Shown: piece after piece, positions 36,463 through 44,616 of the stretch | How positions within the stretch are numbered: the stretch's first letter is position 1 | Layout: each line of letters begins with the position of its first letter | Source: an uncultured Rhodospirillales bacterium | GTDB taxonomy: Bacteria; Pseudomonadota; Alphaproteobacteria; ATCC43930; CGMCC-115725 | DNA: 64,000 nucleotides | NCBI GenBank assembly: GCA_903828515.1 | Contig: CAIKMD010000007.1 | Coordinates: forward strand, 1,116,001-1,180,000 | Reading direction: 5' to 3' | The notes under the pieces: model-generated | Told to the model about the DNA's origin: nothing | The model's database searches: none | The model's input: the letters and a program-made list of their open reading frames with translations, nothing else | Position numbers and translations under genes: made by a program

Positions 36463-37875
36463 ATGCGGCGTAGAAGTTTTCTGGCCGGTTCGACGGCCGC
36501 TGGTTTGTTGACCACCGCGCCGGCGCTGCACGCCGTCGCGGCGGAATCGTCGTTGCGCTTCGACCGGAAATTCGCGTTCGGCGTGTCCACCGCGGCTTTT
36601 CAGATCGAGGGTGGTTTGAAAGCCGACGGTCGCGGCCCGAGCATCTGGGACAAAATCGCAGCCAGCGATGCGCCGGGTGCGCCCGATCCGTTCATTGGCC
36701 ACTATTATCGCTGGCGCGACGACGTGGCGCTTTTGAAACATTTGGGCATCGACGCCTATCGCTTCTCGGTTGCTTGGCCGCGCGTGATTCCGGACGGCGC
36801 GGGCGCGGTCAATCCCGCCGGCCTCGACTTCTATGACCGGTTGGTCGATGCGTTATTGGCCGCGAAGATCACGCCCTATCTCTGTCTCTATCATTGGGAT
36901 CTGCCGGTCGCGTTGCAGCAACGCGGCGGCTGGCTCGATCGTGGGACCGTCGATGCTTTCGTGCGCTATGCGGGTATCGTGGCGGATCGGCTCGGCGACC
37001 GGGTCAAACACTGGATCCCGGTCAACGAGGCCCTGTCGATCGCTTATGGCGGTTACGCGATCGCTTTCTATCCGCCGTGGGTCAGCGATTTCCACGCGTA
37101 TCTGACGGCGGCGCACCATCTCAACCTGGCGCAGGGTGCTGTGATGAAGGCGCTGGCGGCGCCCGGCCGCCAGTTCGGGACGGCGATGTGTCTCTATCCG
37201 ATCCGTCCCGTGTACGACACCAAGGACGATCAGGACGCGGCCACGCTGCGCGAAGCGACCACGACCAAGCTCTTTCTCGATCCGCTGTTGCGCGGGCGCT
37301 ATCCGGCCGCGGTCGAAGACGGCATGGCATCGATCGTGCGCGACGGCGACAGCGCGATCATCCGCCACGATGTCGATTTCCTCGGCGTCAATTATTACGG
37401 GCCGGAATACTGCACGGCGGTTTCCCAGGCGCCACTCGGTGTCGACAAGGTCACGCCGCAAAGCCTGCCGGTCACGCAAGGCGGCATCGTGATCGACGCG
37501 GACGGACTTTATGAGGTGTTGCGCGATCTACGCGATCATTACGGCAATCCGCCGGTCTATATCACTGAGAACGGCGCGGCTTTTCCCGATGTACTGACCG
37601 ACGACGGCAAGGTCGACGACCACAGCCGGGTCGATTATCTCGCCGAGCATTTTGCTGCCGCTCACCGGGCTCATGCGGAAGGCGCTGATCTGCGCGGCTA
37701 TTTCGTGTGGTCGGCGTTCGACAATTACGAATGGCTCGTGGGCTTCAACAATCGCTACGGGCTGGTCTATATCGACGGGCAGGACAAGACGAGGGTGCCG
37801 AAAGCGTCCTTCGACTGGTACCGCCGCCTGATTGCCTCGCGCCGCTTTACGCCGCCGGCGCTCGTGCGTCGATAA
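36463..37875 (+). CDS. Glycoside hydrolase family 1 beta-glucosidase, Tat-exported
   Basis: A 470-residue GH1 enzyme with N-terminal MRRRSFLAGSTAAGLL, a twin-arginine signal, placing it in the periplasm or at the envelope. The nucleophile is E369 in YITENGAAF and the acid/base is E189 in WIPVNEALS, where the usual NEP reads NEA. The WSAFDNYEW C-terminal motif is intact. ATG 36463 puts the Tat motif at the N-terminus; an upstream GTG 36442 is possible. Most bacterial GH1 enzymes are cytoplasmic, so export is unusual. It converges with a fucose-permease-like sugar transporter with a 29-base overlap, which could import the released sugar. Confidence 0.92.
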   Translation: MRRRSFLAGSTAAGLLTTAPALHAVAAESSLRFDRKFAFGVSTAAFQIEGGLKADGRGPSIWDKIAASDAPGAPDPFIGHYYRWRDDVALLKHLGIDAYRFSVAWPRVIPDGAGAVNPAGLDFYDRLVDALLAAKITPYLCLYHWDLPVALQQRGGWLDRGTVDAFVRYAGIVADRLGDRVKHWIPVNEALSIAYGGYAIAFYPPWVSDFHAYLTAAHHLNLAQGAVMKALAAPGRQFGTAMCLYPIRPVYDTKDDQDAATLREATTTKLFLDPLLRGRYPAAVEDGMASIVRDGDSAIIRHDVDFLGVNYYGPEYCTAVSQAPLGVDKVTPQSLPVTQGGIVIDADGLYEVLRDLRDHYGNPPVYITENGAAFPDVLTDDGKVDDHSRVDYLAEHFAAAHRAHAEGADLRGYFVWSAFDNYEWLVGFNNRYGLVYIDGQDKTRVPKASFDWYRRLIASRRFTPPALVRR

Positions 37876-39127
37876 GCCCGAGCCGCGCCATCGCGCCGTA
37901 GAGCGCAATCCAGAGATAGCAGACCGCCGGAACGAGCAGTGCGACGGCCAGGTCGCCGTGGTCGGCAACGTAACCGGTGACGATCGGCACGATCGCGCCG
38001 CCGACGATGGCGAGACACAGGATCCCCGAGCCGCGCGGCGTGTCCTCGCCCAGGCGTTCGATCGCCAGGGTGAAAATGGTCGGGAACATGATCGAATTGA
38101 ACAGGCCGACGCCGAGAATGGTCGCCGCTGCGGCAAGCCCGATGCTGAGCGACGAGATCGCGGCCAGAGCTGCTGCTGCCACGGCGCAGACGGCGAGCAC
38201 GGTGCCGGCGCGCACCCGCATCAGCACGGCCGAGCCGATGAAGCGTCCGACCATTGCCCCGCCCCAATAGAAGCTGACGAGCTTGCCGGCGCTGAACGCG
38301 TCGAGCGCGAGCGTGCTGCCCTGCATCAGGTAGTTGATGAGCAGGCTGCCAATCGACACCTCGGCGCCGACATAGAGGAAGATCGAAACCGCGCCCAGCG
38401 CCAGACGCGGATGATCGATCAAGAAGGAATGGGCGCCGCCGGTGACGGCTTGCGGTGGCGGTGCGATCGGCCGGCGCCGCAACCACCAGAACGCGACCGC
38501 GAGCACCGCGAGCAACGCGGCGATGCCAAGAAACGGCAACTGCGTCGCATAGGCTTCGGTGCGGCGATAGGCCTCGAGCGCCTGTGCCGACAGGGTCGCC
38601 GGATTGGGCGCCTGGCTCAATCCGCCCGAGAGGATCAGCACGGATCCCAGGATCGGTGCGATGGTGGTGCCGAGCGAATTGAACGCTTGGGCGAGGACGA
38701 GGCGGCTCGATGAGGTTTCGGGTTGTCCGAGGATCGCGACCAGCGGATTGGCGGCGACCTGAAGGATGGTAATGCCGCCGGCCATGACGAAGAGCGCCGC
38801 GAGAAACCCAGGATAGACGCCGAGCAGTACGGCGGGCGCGAACATCAGGCACCCGATCGCCATCAACAACAGGCCCGCGACGATCCCGCGCAGATAACCG
38901 ATACGCGCGAGTAGCCACCCGGCGGGGATGGAGACGACGAGATAGGCGAGGAAAAAACAAAACTGCGTCAGCATCACCTCGGTGTAGCTGAGCAGGAACA
39001 GGGCTTTCAGTTTCGGGATGAGCGTGTCCACCAGGACGGTGGCGAAACCCCACACGAAAAACAATGTGACGACGAGCGGGATCAGCCGGCGCGACGCCGA
39101 CATATCGGCGGAAGTCGTTTGTGCCAT
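37847..39127 (-). CDS. Sugar:H+ symporter, MFS, FucP-like (FHS family)
   Basis: A 426-residue permease with about 12 hydrophobic segments. The FHS family start FFVWGFATVLVDTLIPKLKA and the QFCFFLAYLVVSIPAG segment match FucP/GluP transporters for fucose, galactose or glucose. Its 3' end overlaps the convergent GH1 gene by 29 bases. On its own strand it begins 9 bases after a luciferase-like monooxygenase gene, so it may be cotranscribed with the TAXI-protein/monooxygenase pair despite an apparently unrelated substrate. Confidence 0.9.
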   Translation of the reverse strand: MAQTTSADMSASRRLIPLVVTLFFVWGFATVLVDTLIPKLKALFLLSYTEVMLTQFCFFLAYLVVSIPAGWLLARIGYLRGIVAGLLLMAIGCLMFAPAVLLGVYPGFLAALFVMAGGITILQVAANPLVAILGQPETSSSRLVLAQAFNSLGTTIAPILGSVLILSGGLSQAPNPATLSAQALEAYRRTEAYATQLPFLGIAALLAVLAVAFWWLRRRPIAPPPQAVTGGAHSFLIDHPRLALGAVSIFLYVGAEVSIGSLLINYLMQGSTLALDAFSAGKLVSFYWGGAMVGRFIGSAVLMRVRAGTVLAVCAVAAAALAAISSLSIGLAAAATILGVGLFNSIMFPTIFTLAIERLGEDTPRGSGILCLAIVGGAIVPIVTGYVADHGDLAVALLVPAVCYLWIALYGAMARLGLIDARAPAA

Positions 39128-39136
39128 TGAGATTAC

Positions 39137-40162
39137 CTAGGCCGTCACGGCGGCGGCGGTGAAAGCCGGCATCACTTCCTTGGCGAAAAGCTCGACCGAA
39201 CGCAGCACCCGCTCGACCGGCATGTCGCCGAAGGCGAATCGGCCAATGACATACGTGGCGCCGCTCTCGCTGGTGATGCGCTGGAGCTTCTTGCGCACCG
39301 TCTCCGGCCCGCCGATGACGGTCACCTCGCGTTGCACCGCCTCGTCATAGGTGCTCGGGAAATGAAGGGGCAGGGTCCCGTAGCGGCGGAACAACTCGGC
39401 GTTGCTGTTGAACCAGATTCCGTAGGCTTGGCGCGCGGTCTCTTCCGCTTTAGCATCGGTATCGGCGACGTGGATGTGGCGGGTCGTGCTCAGCTTGGTG
39501 CGCAGCGGCTCGTCGCCAAAGTTCGCGCGCCATGCCGCGATATAGCTATCGACGGTGGCTTTCACGCGTGGGCTCGGCCCGTTCATCACCGCGTTGATAC
39601 GGTTCTTCGCCGCCCAGGCTGCCGATTCCGGTCGCGTGATGCCGTACCACAACGGCGGATGCGGCTTCTGCACCGGCTGCAACACCATCGGCACGTCGGT
39701 ATAGGTGTAATACTTGCCGTCGAAATCGAGCACGTCTTTGGTCAGGCCGTCGCGCAGAATTTGCAGCGCCTCGGGGAAACGTTTCCTAGCTTCGAGATGG
39801 CCGATGTTGAAACACCCCAGTTCGTAGGGCGATTGGCCGCGGCCGATGCCGACATCCAAGCGCCCGCCGCTCATCTGGTCGAGCATGCAGATTTCCTCGA
39901 TCAGGCGCAGCGGCTCGTGCAGCGGCAAGACATAGACCATCGGCCCGAAGCGCAGCCGTTTCGTGCGTTGGGCTACGGCCGACAGAAAAATGCTGGGCGA
40001 GGGCGCCATGCCGAGCGACGTGCCGTGATGCTCCGCCAGGTGATAGGCATAGAAGCCATTCGAGTCATAGCTCTCGATCAGGCGGAGCCGGTTGGCGTAA
40101 TGCTCGCCGAGCGGGAAATTGCCGCGGTCGAGATGATCGAAAATGCCGAATTCGACGGTCAT
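39137..40162 (-). CDS. LLM class flavin-dependent oxidoreductase
   Basis: A 341-residue luciferase-like enzyme. Segments EFGIFDHLDRGNFPLGEHYA, FYAYHLAEHHGTSLGMAPSP, RLRFGPMVYVLPLHEPLRL and GRLDVGIGRGQSPYEL are typical of the alkanal-monooxygenase subgroup. It would use FMNH2 or F420 depending on subgroup; the pattern suggests FMN. ATG 40162 is chosen because upstream codons run into the neighbouring gene. It lies 14 bases after the TAXI-type gene and 9 before the MFS gene. Substrate unknown. Confidence 0.88.
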   Translation of the reverse strand: MTVEFGIFDHLDRGNFPLGEHYANRLRLIESYDSNGFYAYHLAEHHGTSLGMAPSPSIFLSAVAQRTKRLRFGPMVYVLPLHEPLRLIEEICMLDQMSGGRLDVGIGRGQSPYELGCFNIGHLEARKRFPEALQILRDGLTKDVLDFDGKYYTYTDVPMVLQPVQKPHPPLWYGITRPESAAWAAKNRINAVMNGPSPRVKATVDSYIAAWRANFGDEPLRTKLSTTRHIHVADTDAKAEETARQAYGIWFNSNAELFRRYGTLPLHFPSTYDEAVQREVTVIGGPETVRKKLQRITSESGATYVIGRFAFGDMPVERVLRSVELFAKEVMPAFTAAAVTA

Positions 40163-40176
40163 GTTTGTTCGCGCCT

Positions 40177-41142
40177 TTAAATATAGCCGAGCTTGCGCCA
40201 ATAGCGTTCGGCGGCGGGATGAAGCGGGATGACTTGCGGTGTGGCGGGCGTCTCGCGCGCCATCCGTTCGGTTGGGATCGGGCCGGGTTCTTCCCACGGA
40301 ATGCGCGCTTTCCGGACTTCGAGCGCCGCGCAGATATCGGTCACCACCTTGTCGTCGGTCTCCGCGTGGCAGAATACGGTCCAGCCGCTGAAATCGATGG
40401 TGAGCACATCGGCCGGCAGTTTCTTGAATACCGATTGCGGCATGATCGCGCGGCGATAGCCCATGGCCTCCAGTTTCTGCATCGTTGCTTCCGCCAGCGG
40501 CAGGATGGTCACGCCTTCGTCGAGTGCCTCGTTGACCCACCCCTGCGAGGCCTCGTCAAAAATTGCATCGACCTCGCCGCGCACGAGCTGGCCGAACTTG
40601 GCGGTGTCGGGATAGGGCATCATGCCTTCCTTGCGGATATCGCCGCCCCACGCCTTGATGTCGTCGCGCGAGAAGCCGGCCGCCGCGGCCACGTCGTCGA
40701 ACATGGCGTGGAGCGTGTGCTCGGCCATGCCGCGCATCGTGATGCGCAGCGGATAGCGCTTCTCGGCGATCTCCTCGAAGGTCTTTAAACCGGTCTTTGC
40801 GTTCACCGCGAACACCATCTGGTCCCAGGACGGGATGACGGTGATGGCTTTCAGCGGGATCGGGGTCTTGAAGATGCCCTTGCCGCGCGCGGCGACTGCG
40901 GCGACACAGGCCGGATTGATGATCGCGACATCGACCTCGCGATTGGCAACCGCATAAATGCCTTCGGCGGTGCTCGACCCGAAAAGCGACACGCCCTTCA
41001 CGCCGGGCTTGTTCGGGCGCAGGACGACTTTTGCCTGATAATAATCGGGAAAATCCTTGGGCTGATCCCGGCCGATCATCTCCGAGGCGATCTCCAGCAT
41101 CAGCCGCGAGCGCGTGATGTTGGGATTGGTTGCCGAAAACAT
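40177..41142 (-). CDS. TAXI-family TRAP-type solute-binding protein without signal peptide
   Basis: A 321-residue protein matching the TAXI/NMT1-like binding fold: SSTAEGIYAVANREVDVAII, RGKGIFKTPIPLKAITVIP, DDIKAWGG and QLVRGEVDAIFDEASQGWVN. Its start MFSATNPNITRSRLML has no hydrophobic leader, and the ATG is supported by GGGGAG 7 bases upstream with no better upstream start visible. Normal TAXI proteins are periplasmic and work with a fused DctQM membrane unit; neither a signal nor such a unit is present. It may be a cytoplasmic sensor or chaperone, or may depend on an unannotated export route. First gene of a three-gene minus-strand run. Confidence 0.8.
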   Translation of the reverse strand: MFSATNPNITRSRLMLEIASEMIGRDQPKDFPDYYQAKVVLRPNKPGVKGVSLFGSSTAEGIYAVANREVDVAIINPACVAAVAARGKGIFKTPIPLKAITVIPSWDQMVFAVNAKTGLKTFEEIAEKRYPLRITMRGMAEHTLHAMFDDVAAAAGFSRDDIKAWGGDIRKEGMMPYPDTAKFGQLVRGEVDAIFDEASQGWVNEALDEGVTILPLAEATMQKLEAMGYRRAIMPQSVFKKLPADVLTIDFSGWTVFCHAETDDKVVTDICAALEVRKARIPWEEPGPIPTERMARETPATPQVIPLHPAAERYWRKLGYI

Positions 41143-41308
41143 GGTCTCGCTCCCCGATGACCGATTTCACCTGTCTTTGGGCGGCAGATTGGCATGCGCG
41201 CGAGGCGAGTGAAACGGCTATTTTAGTAGGCGCTTCCGCCGCCCGCTTCTTGACCGCAAAGGGCTCGGCGATAGAATCGCGGCTTATCCTTGAGGCGGAG
41301 CGTTCGGC

Positions 41309-42109
41309 ATGGCTCGACACATTCCCGGTCCTTTGTTTTTCGACCTGCACGGGACATCCGGGCTGCCGATGCTGTTCCTGCATTCAACCCCCGACGATCA
41401 CCGGTTGTGGATGTATCAGACCGCGCATTTCTCGGCGTGGTATCGCACCGTCGCGGTCGATCTCGCGGGCTATGGCCGTTCGCCGGCGGCGCAAAAAGGC
41501 GTCAGCGTCGGCGATCAGGCGGATGCCGCCTGGGAGGTCGTCGATCGGATCTCGTCCGGCCCGTGCATCATTCACGGCAATTCGATGGGCAGCATGATCG
41601 CGATGCAAATGGCGCATCGCCAGCCCGATCGCGTGCCGGCGCTCATTCTTTCCGGTACCGGATACCTGCCGACCCGCGATGCGATGAAGGTCTGGGCCAA
41701 GCGCTACGCCGAGGAAGGACTCGATCTGCGCTATAAACAATGCCTCGACCATTTCTCGCCGCCGATGCAGACAATGCCGCATGTGCAGTATTACGCCCGC
41801 ATGATCTGCGAACTGAATAATGCCTCGACGCTCGACAGCATCATCGCGATGAATGTGGCGCTCTCCAGCGAGGCGGAGCCGGACTCGTTTTTCGACGAGT
41901 TGAAGATGCCGACGATCATCATCTCGGGCACCGCCGACCGCAATCACGAGGCGGCGCGCGCGTTGCACCACCATATCAAGGGCTCGACGTTCAAGGAGAT
42001 CGCCGATGCCGGCCACGCCGTGATGCAGGAAGCCCCGTGGGATTACGACCGCTTCTGTATCGAGTTCATGGCGAAGCACGGTCTCTGGACCGGCGAGCCG
42101 CCAAAGTAG
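41309..42109 (+). CDS. Alpha/beta hydrolase
   Basis: A 266-residue alpha/beta-fold hydrolase. The nucleophile elbow is HGNSMGS with S92, the oxyanion region follows LFLHSTPDDHRLW, and the acid and histidine are in ISGTADRNHE and DAGHAVMQE. It resembles C-C-bond hydrolases or esterases of aromatic pathways but cannot be assigned to a substrate. It precedes a Rieske oxygenase gene by 16 bases and is divergent from the TAXI-protein run, so it probably acts just before or after ring oxidation. Confidence 0.87.
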   Translation: MARHIPGPLFFDLHGTSGLPMLFLHSTPDDHRLWMYQTAHFSAWYRTVAVDLAGYGRSPAAQKGVSVGDQADAAWEVVDRISSGPCIIHGNSMGSMIAMQMAHRQPDRVPALILSGTGYLPTRDAMKVWAKRYAEEGLDLRYKQCLDHFSPPMQTMPHVQYYARMICELNNASTLDSIIAMNVALSSEAEPDSFFDELKMPTIIISGTADRNHEAARALHHHIKGSTFKEIADAGHAVMQEAPWDYDRFCIEFMAKHGLWTGEPPK

Positions 42110-42125
42110 TGAAGGACAAGACGCC

Positions 42126-43415
42126 ATGAAGCCCGAGGAACATGAACTCCTGTCCCGTACCGGCGCCGGTACGCCGATGGGCGATCTGCTGCGCCGCTAT
42201 TGGCTGCCGGCGTTTCTCTCGCGCGAGGTCGTTGCCGACGGCGCGCCGGTGCGCGTGCGGCTTTTGGGCGAAGACCTGATCGCGTGGCGCGACAGCAAGG
42301 GCCGGCCCGGCCTTTTTCGCGAATTCTGCGCGCATCGGGGCGCCTCGCTTTATTTCGCCAAGAACGGCGATTGCGGTTTGCGCTGCTGGTATCACGGCTG
42401 GAAATACGACGTGGACGGCAATTGCATCGACCAGCCGAACGAGCCGCCGCAGACGCAGTTCAAGGAAACCGTGAAACAGAAGGCCTATCCCTGCATCGAG
42501 CGCAATGGCGTGGTGATGGCCTATATGGGCCCGCCCGACAAGCAGCCGGGCCTGCCCGATCTCGAATGGCTGAACCTGCCCGAGGGTCACGTCTACGTCT
42601 CCAAGCGCTATCAGGATTGCCACTGGTTGCAGGGACTGGAAGGCGATATCGATTCGAGCCATCTCGGCTTTCTTCACGGCATTGAGGCGATGAAGAAGGC
42701 GACCGAGCACGACATGTCGGAATCGCGCGATTGGGTCGCGCAGGGCGCCTATCCCAAATTCGAGATCGTGCAAAAGCCCGGCGCCATCCTGCAGGGTGCG
42801 CGGCGCGACGCGGATGCCGCCAATCATTATTGGCGTATCGGCGCGTGGATGATGCCGAACTTCATCGTGCTGCCGGCGTTTCCGGGCGATGCGCCGCTCG
42901 GCGGCCATGCCTGGGTTCCGGTCGACGATACCAAGGTCTGGGCGTTCGGTGTCTCATGGCACCCGAAGCGCAAGCTGACCGAACAGGAATTGACCTGGTT
43001 CCACGACGGCACGCCGACCGGCATCCATTCGACGATGATCCCGGGTACCTTCGTCGCCAAGCGCAACAAGACCAACGGTTATGCCGACCCCGATGCGCCG
43101 CCCGTCAAGCAGCCCTGGCAACGGATCAAGATATTTCAGGATCAGGACACCGCGGTCACCGAAAGCATGGGCTGGGATTTCGACCGGAGCCGCGAAAACC
43201 TTGGCACGACCGATATCGTGATCGTGCAGGCGCGGCGGCGCTTGATGGAAGCGGCGCGCGGCTTGGCCGAGGGCAAGGACCCGCCGACCGATCCGAAAGC
43301 CTATCGGGTGCGGGGGATCACCTGCGTGCTGCCGCGCGACGTGGCCTCATGGGCTGATGCCGTCGCCGACCGGATGGATACGAGCAGCGCGGAAAATTTC
43401 TGCCCCGGTATCTGA
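42126..43415 (+). CDS. Rieske non-heme iron oxygenase, alpha subunit (phthalate-dioxygenase-like)
   Basis: A 429-residue oxygenase. Rieske ligands are C68-x-H70 and C87-x2-H90 (CWYHGWKYD); the catalytic iron site is D176-x2-H179-x4-H184 in GDIDSSHLGFLHG. The length and GTPMGDLLRRYW start place it with phthalate 4,5-dioxygenase and LigX-type demethylases. It is cotranscribed with an alpha/beta hydrolase gene 16 bases upstream. The reductase partner is not encoded nearby. It may hydroxylate, dealkylate or demethylate an aromatic acid. Confidence 0.92.
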   Translation: MKPEEHELLSRTGAGTPMGDLLRRYWLPAFLSREVVADGAPVRVRLLGEDLIAWRDSKGRPGLFREFCAHRGASLYFAKNGDCGLRCWYHGWKYDVDGNCIDQPNEPPQTQFKETVKQKAYPCIERNGVVMAYMGPPDKQPGLPDLEWLNLPEGHVYVSKRYQDCHWLQGLEGDIDSSHLGFLHGIEAMKKATEHDMSESRDWVAQGAYPKFEIVQKPGAILQGARRDADAANHYWRIGAWMMPNFIVLPAFPGDAPLGGHAWVPVDDTKVWAFGVSWHPKRKLTEQELTWFHDGTPTGIHSTMIPGTFVAKRNKTNGYADPDAPPVKQPWQRIKIFQDQDTAVTESMGWDFDRSRENLGTTDIVIVQARRRLMEAARGLAEGKDPPTDPKAYRVRGITCVLPRDVASWADAVADRMDTSSAENFCPGI

Positions 43416-43527
43416 TTCCCAACCGACAAGCCTGACATTTCGAGGCGGGTACAGAGCGGCGTCACATGCGCATATTGCTCGCGTGACATGGCGGTGTTTC
43501 GCATCAATCGCGATCAACCAGCAATTA

Positions 43528-43543
43528 TGTACAAAATCGTACA
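43528..43543. repeat. Short inverted repeat TGTAC-N6-GTACA
   Basis: A perfect 5-bp dyad TGTAC/GTACA with a 6-base AT-rich centre in the 209-base gap between the Rieske gene and the 65-residue gene. It lies 82 bases before the GTG start of the small gene and could be a regulator half-site pair; a chance match is plausible. Confidence 0.3.
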
Positions 43544-43624
43544 AAGAAAGGGAAAGCCGGACGGCAGCTTGTCGGTATGGTGTGGCACGCCGAGTAGCTT
43601 GCGACGACGGGGTCGGGGGGCCAC

Positions 43625-43822
43625 GTGAAGACCTACAGGTTTTATTTTCTGACGGCCGAGAACCGTATTGCGGGACCGGCGCAAGAGATCGTTTGTGCCG
43701 ACGATGTCGCGGCGGCCTCTATCGCCACCGATCTCCTGGAGGCAAATCCCGAGAGCTTTGCCACCGAAATCTGGGACGCCGATCGCCTCGTCGGTACGCA
43801 TCGGCGAACCGCACGTTCGTAG
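43625..43822 (+). CDS. Small conserved-type protein of 65 residues
   Basis: A 65-residue protein with a GTG start preceded by a GGGG-rich site. It begins MKTYRFYFL, then AGPAQEIVCADDVAAASIATDLLEANP and a C-terminal EIWDADRLVGTH. Short proteins with a YRFYFL start, a DDxAA helix and a xxWxxxRLV end are common and scattered in alphaproteobacteria, from memory. No catalytic motif is visible. The function is unknown. A minus-strand frame at 43514-43801 overlaps it but lacks such features. Confidence 0.65.
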   Translation: MKTYRFYFLTAENRIAGPAQEIVCADDVAAASIATDLLEANPESFATEIWDADRLVGTHRRTARS

Positions 43823-43837
43823 GCCGTGCTTTCGTTT

Positions 43838-44584
43838 TTAAAGCGGAATGCCTTGGCTGACGACGCGGCGTTCCCAGTAATCCCAGAGCAGGCGGCTACC
43901 CCAGTTACCTTTGCGCTGCGCGCTGAGCCCGTCCCAGATTTCCTTGTTGAACGGCTTGGCGCCGCCAAGCGCCTCGGCCTCGATCTGATATTGAGCATTC
44001 TCTTCGATGAAGGTACAGGCGCCGAGGGCTGACTCGATGGTCTCGCCGACCACGACCGAGCCATGACCGCGCATCTGGCAGGCGACGTGCTTGCCGAGCG
44101 TCTTCGACAGCGAGATCGCTCCCTCGTCGTCCAGCACCATGCGCGGATCGTCCCAGGTCGGCATGCCGCCGGCGAGCATCGCGCCCTGCGAATACACCGG
44201 GACGATGTCGCGGTTGGCGATGCCCATCAGGGTCGAGGCATGGGCATGAAGATGCGCGACGCAGCCGATCTCGGGCCGGTCTTTGTGCACCTGGGTGTGA
44301 ATGCGCCACTCGGCGGGGATCTGCATCGGTCGGTCGCCGCCGGGGTGGTAGTGGATTTTTCCGGCGAGATCGAAGACGAAAATCTGATCGACCCGGACTT
44401 CGGTCTTCTCCGAACCGGCACCCGGCGTCATCAGCACGATGTCGGTATCGGGGATCCGCAACGAGATATGGCCGTACAGCCCGATGTGGTTCTGCATGCC
44501 GACGACGCGGCACATGATCGCGAGCTTGCGGCGCAGCGCCATTTCTTCATCGGTGACGCGGCGCTTTTCCGGACTATCGGCCAT
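43838..44584 (-). CDS. Class II aldolase/adducin family protein
   Basis: A 248-residue zinc aldolase-fold protein with metal histidines in CVAHLHAHASTLMG and CQMRGHGSVVVG, and the LYGHISLRIP substrate loop. It follows the UbiD-type decarboxylase gene after 32 bases on the same strand, so it may act on the decarboxylated product or the 2-oxo acid formed later. It is a paralogue of the protein at 7.6-8.4 kb with different neighbours. ATG 44584 is the first codon with coding character. Confidence 0.88.
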   Translation of the reverse strand: MADSPEKRRVTDEEMALRRKLAIMCRVVGMQNHIGLYGHISLRIPDTDIVLMTPGAGSEKTEVRVDQIFVFDLAGKIHYHPGGDRPMQIPAEWRIHTQVHKDRPEIGCVAHLHAHASTLMGIANRDIVPVYSQGAMLAGGMPTWDDPRMVLDDEGAISLSKTLGKHVACQMRGHGSVVVGETIESALGACTFIEENAQYQIEAEALGGAKPFNKEIWDGLSAQRKGNWGSRLLWDYWERRVVSQGIPL

Positions 44585-44616
44585 TGCTTCTTTCCTTGGT
44601 TGATGTCGATCGAGCC

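Noticed and set aside
43514-43801. A 95-codon minus-strand frame opposite the 65-residue gene
   Set aside because: Its composition is antisense-like and it has no ribosome site; the plus-strand frame matches a familiar small-protein pattern.
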